DNA from: Gammaproteobacteria bacterium
GTDB lineage: Bacteria; Pseudomonadota; Gammaproteobacteria; UBA7966
NCBI GenBank assembly: GCA_003485715.1
Contig: DNIF01000188.1
Location: forward strand, 1 to 6,726
DNA: 6,726 bases
Direction: 5' to 3'
The notes beneath the pieces were generated by a model. It had not been told where the DNA came from. It did not search any database and worked only from the letters and a program-made list of their open reading frames with translations. This document shows positions 5,861-6,726 of the stretch, one piece after another (position 1 is the first letter of the stretch; each line of letters begins with the position of its first letter). A program made the translations under genes and the position numbers.

Positions 5861-6114
5861 GTGGCCCATGCGGCGCGGTGCCACTACCACGCACTCATTC
5901 AAGTTGGGCGCTACTTGTCCGACTCAACCACGCGAGGCAGGCGATAGCCGTCTGTTCAACCCGGCGGCCTGTCAGCCCGATGAAAGGCGCGACCGCGCCC
6001 CCCGCGACCGGGTGCGAGTGCCGGACAGCCCGTTGGGGAGTCTCCTCCGTGGCGCGGACAGCCGGTCTGGGCAACGTGAGTGCGGAGTGACGGCCAAGGC
6101 CGAAGGAATCCCGA
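5861..6114. other. Spacer between xth and the DUF3135 gene
   Basis: These 254 bases hold no supported gene. Visible elements are a small hairpin, GGCGC-GACC-GCGCC (5986-5999), a CGGACAGCC direct repeat at 6022-6030 and 6055-6063, and the palindrome CGGCC-AA-GGCCG (6091-6102), which directly abuts the ribosome-binding site of the next gene. I see no clear sigma70 promoter, though the spacing suggests the next gene has its own. Confidence 0.4.
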
Positions 6115-6534
6115 ATGGATCAGAACGACCTGCCCGGCACCTTCGATTTCGAAGACTGGGCCGAACTCGCGGCAGCGGACATGGATGCCTTCGAACGCGC
6201 ACGGGAGGCCGCAGTGCAACGCATCATCGAGCAAAGCCCGCTGGCCATGCGGCAGCGATTGCGCGGACTGCAGTGGCGCATCGATCAGGTCCGACGGCAG
6301 TCGACCAGTCCGGTCGGGGCCTGCGTCAGGCTGTCGCAGATGATGTGGGAAACCCTGCTCGGGCCAGATGGCCTGGTCGACCACATCGAGCGCCTGGACT
6401 CTCCCGGTGACGCCCCGGGGCGTCCGGTCGCCGCCGTACTGCCCTTTCGCGTGCCGAACCACGATTCCCTCACGCCTGCCCCTGATCGCTACCCGGCAGA
6501 CAGTGGGCGCAGCCCCACTGATGAGGATCCCTGA
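6115..6534 (+). CDS. DUF3135-family protein of unknown function
   Basis: The 139-residue product has no signal peptide or membrane segment and is likely cytoplasmic. Residues 10-82 match my memory of DUF3135, a small proteobacterial family: FDFEDWAELAAADMDAFERAR at the start, LRGLQWRIDQVRRQ at 49-62, and CVRLSQMMWETLLG at 70-83. The domain looks mostly helical and charged, with a conserved QWRID and MMW core. The last 50 residues are Pro/Asp-rich and probably disordered. No catalytic motif is visible and the family has no known role as far as I know. ATG 6115 is well placed, with AAGGA at 6103-6107, seven bases upstream. It lies 254 bp after xth on the same strand; this spacing gives no strong functional link. 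The family assignment is from recognition of the pattern, not a search. Confidence 0.78.
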   Translation: MDQNDLPGTFDFEDWAELAAADMDAFERAREAAVQRIIEQSPLAMRQRLRGLQWRIDQVRRQSTSPVGACVRLSQMMWETLLGPDGLVDHIERLDSPGDAPGRPVAAVLPFRVPNHDSLTPAPDRYPADSGRSPTDEDP

Positions 6535-6726
6535 CGCAGCCAGCTTTGCCCACGGCCACGCGCATCGCTATCGGTATGCGAGCGCCGACGCCGACCCATT
6601 GGCCTTGCATGGTCTCGCCGTCACCTCTATCCTGCGCGACCGCGTTTTGGCTTACCCAAACCTACCGAAACCCGATAGCAGGAAGTCCCCGGTTGCAGCC
6701 GGGCCGTCCCCCAGCAAGCCGGCGAG
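6521..6726 (+). other. Right-edge region with an open but unrecognised frame
   Basis: A plus-strand frame opens at ATG 6521, overlapping the end of the DUF3135 gene by 14 bases, and stays open for 68 codons to the window edge. It has no ribosome-binding site, and its product (MRIPDAASFAHGHAHRYRY onward) matches nothing I know. Bases 6501-6520, just before, form the hairpin CAGTGGG-CGCAGC-CCCACTG. Further on are the tandem repeat TACCCAAACC/TACCGAAACC (6653-6672) and a CCCGG-TTGCAG-CCGGG hairpin (6688-6703). It may instead be an intergenic region leading to a gene outside the window. Confidence 0.2.

Noticed and set aside
5830..6090. 86-codon ORF in the xth-DUF3135 spacer
   Set aside because: It starts within the xth 3' hairpin, lacks a ribosome-binding site, and its product shows no motif.
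5406..6410. 334-codon plus-strand ORF spanning xth and the DUF3135 gene
   Set aside because: Its product is Ser/Arg/Pro-rich and overlaps two well-supported genes in another frame.
6640..6726. Riboswitch or RNase P-like RNA at the right edge
   Set aside because: A GGAAGTCC stretch and GC hairpins drew attention, but no conserved riboswitch or RNase P core element is present in order on either strand.

Overview
The window looks like a piece of chromosome from a GC-rich gammaproteobacterium. The oligopeptidase aligns with E. coli PrlC from its first residues (MINPLL versus MTNPLL) and has the same length, 680 residues. The bacterioferritin keeps every metal and haem ligand at E. coli numbering. 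The prmC-moeB pairing and the DUF3135 protein also fit gammaproteobacteria. A Chromatiales or Ectothiorhodospiraceae-like host is a guess from GC content and gene content, not something the sequence proves. I see no mobile element, CRISPR array, tRNA or rRNA.

Left part (1-1537, + strand): the 3' three-quarters of prmC (release-factor glutamine methyltransferase, cut by the window edge), then moeB (MoeB/ThiF-type adenylyltransferase), closely spaced and probably one transcript.

Middle part (about 1566-2650, - strand): an iron-storage pair. bfr (haem bacterioferritin) is transcribed first. A perfect 12-bp hairpin follows its stop codon. Then comes a 359-bp spacer without a convincing gene, and then bfd, the [2Fe-2S] ferredoxin that reduces the bacterioferritin haem to release iron. 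The spacer carries its own candidate bfd promoter, with a 15-bp palindrome covering its -35 element. The two genes therefore probably serve one function but are transcribed separately. moeB and bfd converge across a 55-bp gap with overlapping hairpins.

Right part (2651-6534, + strand): a structured leader region between divergent bfr and prlC, then prlC (M3 zinc oligopeptidase A), xth (exonuclease III-type AP endonuclease) 13 bp later, and a DUF3135 protein of unknown role. The most interesting item lies in the leader. prlC has no ribosome-binding site of its own. A 28-codon ORF with a strong ribosome-binding site (ATG at 2945) ends in an ATGA overlap with the prlC start codon, and it carries a Pro-Pro-Pro stretch. 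This looks like a translationally coupled leader peptide. Upstream of it sit nested, mutually exclusive inverted repeats.

Overall this is mostly core housekeeping sequence. The worthwhile novelty is in the regulatory layout rather than in a new multi-gene system.
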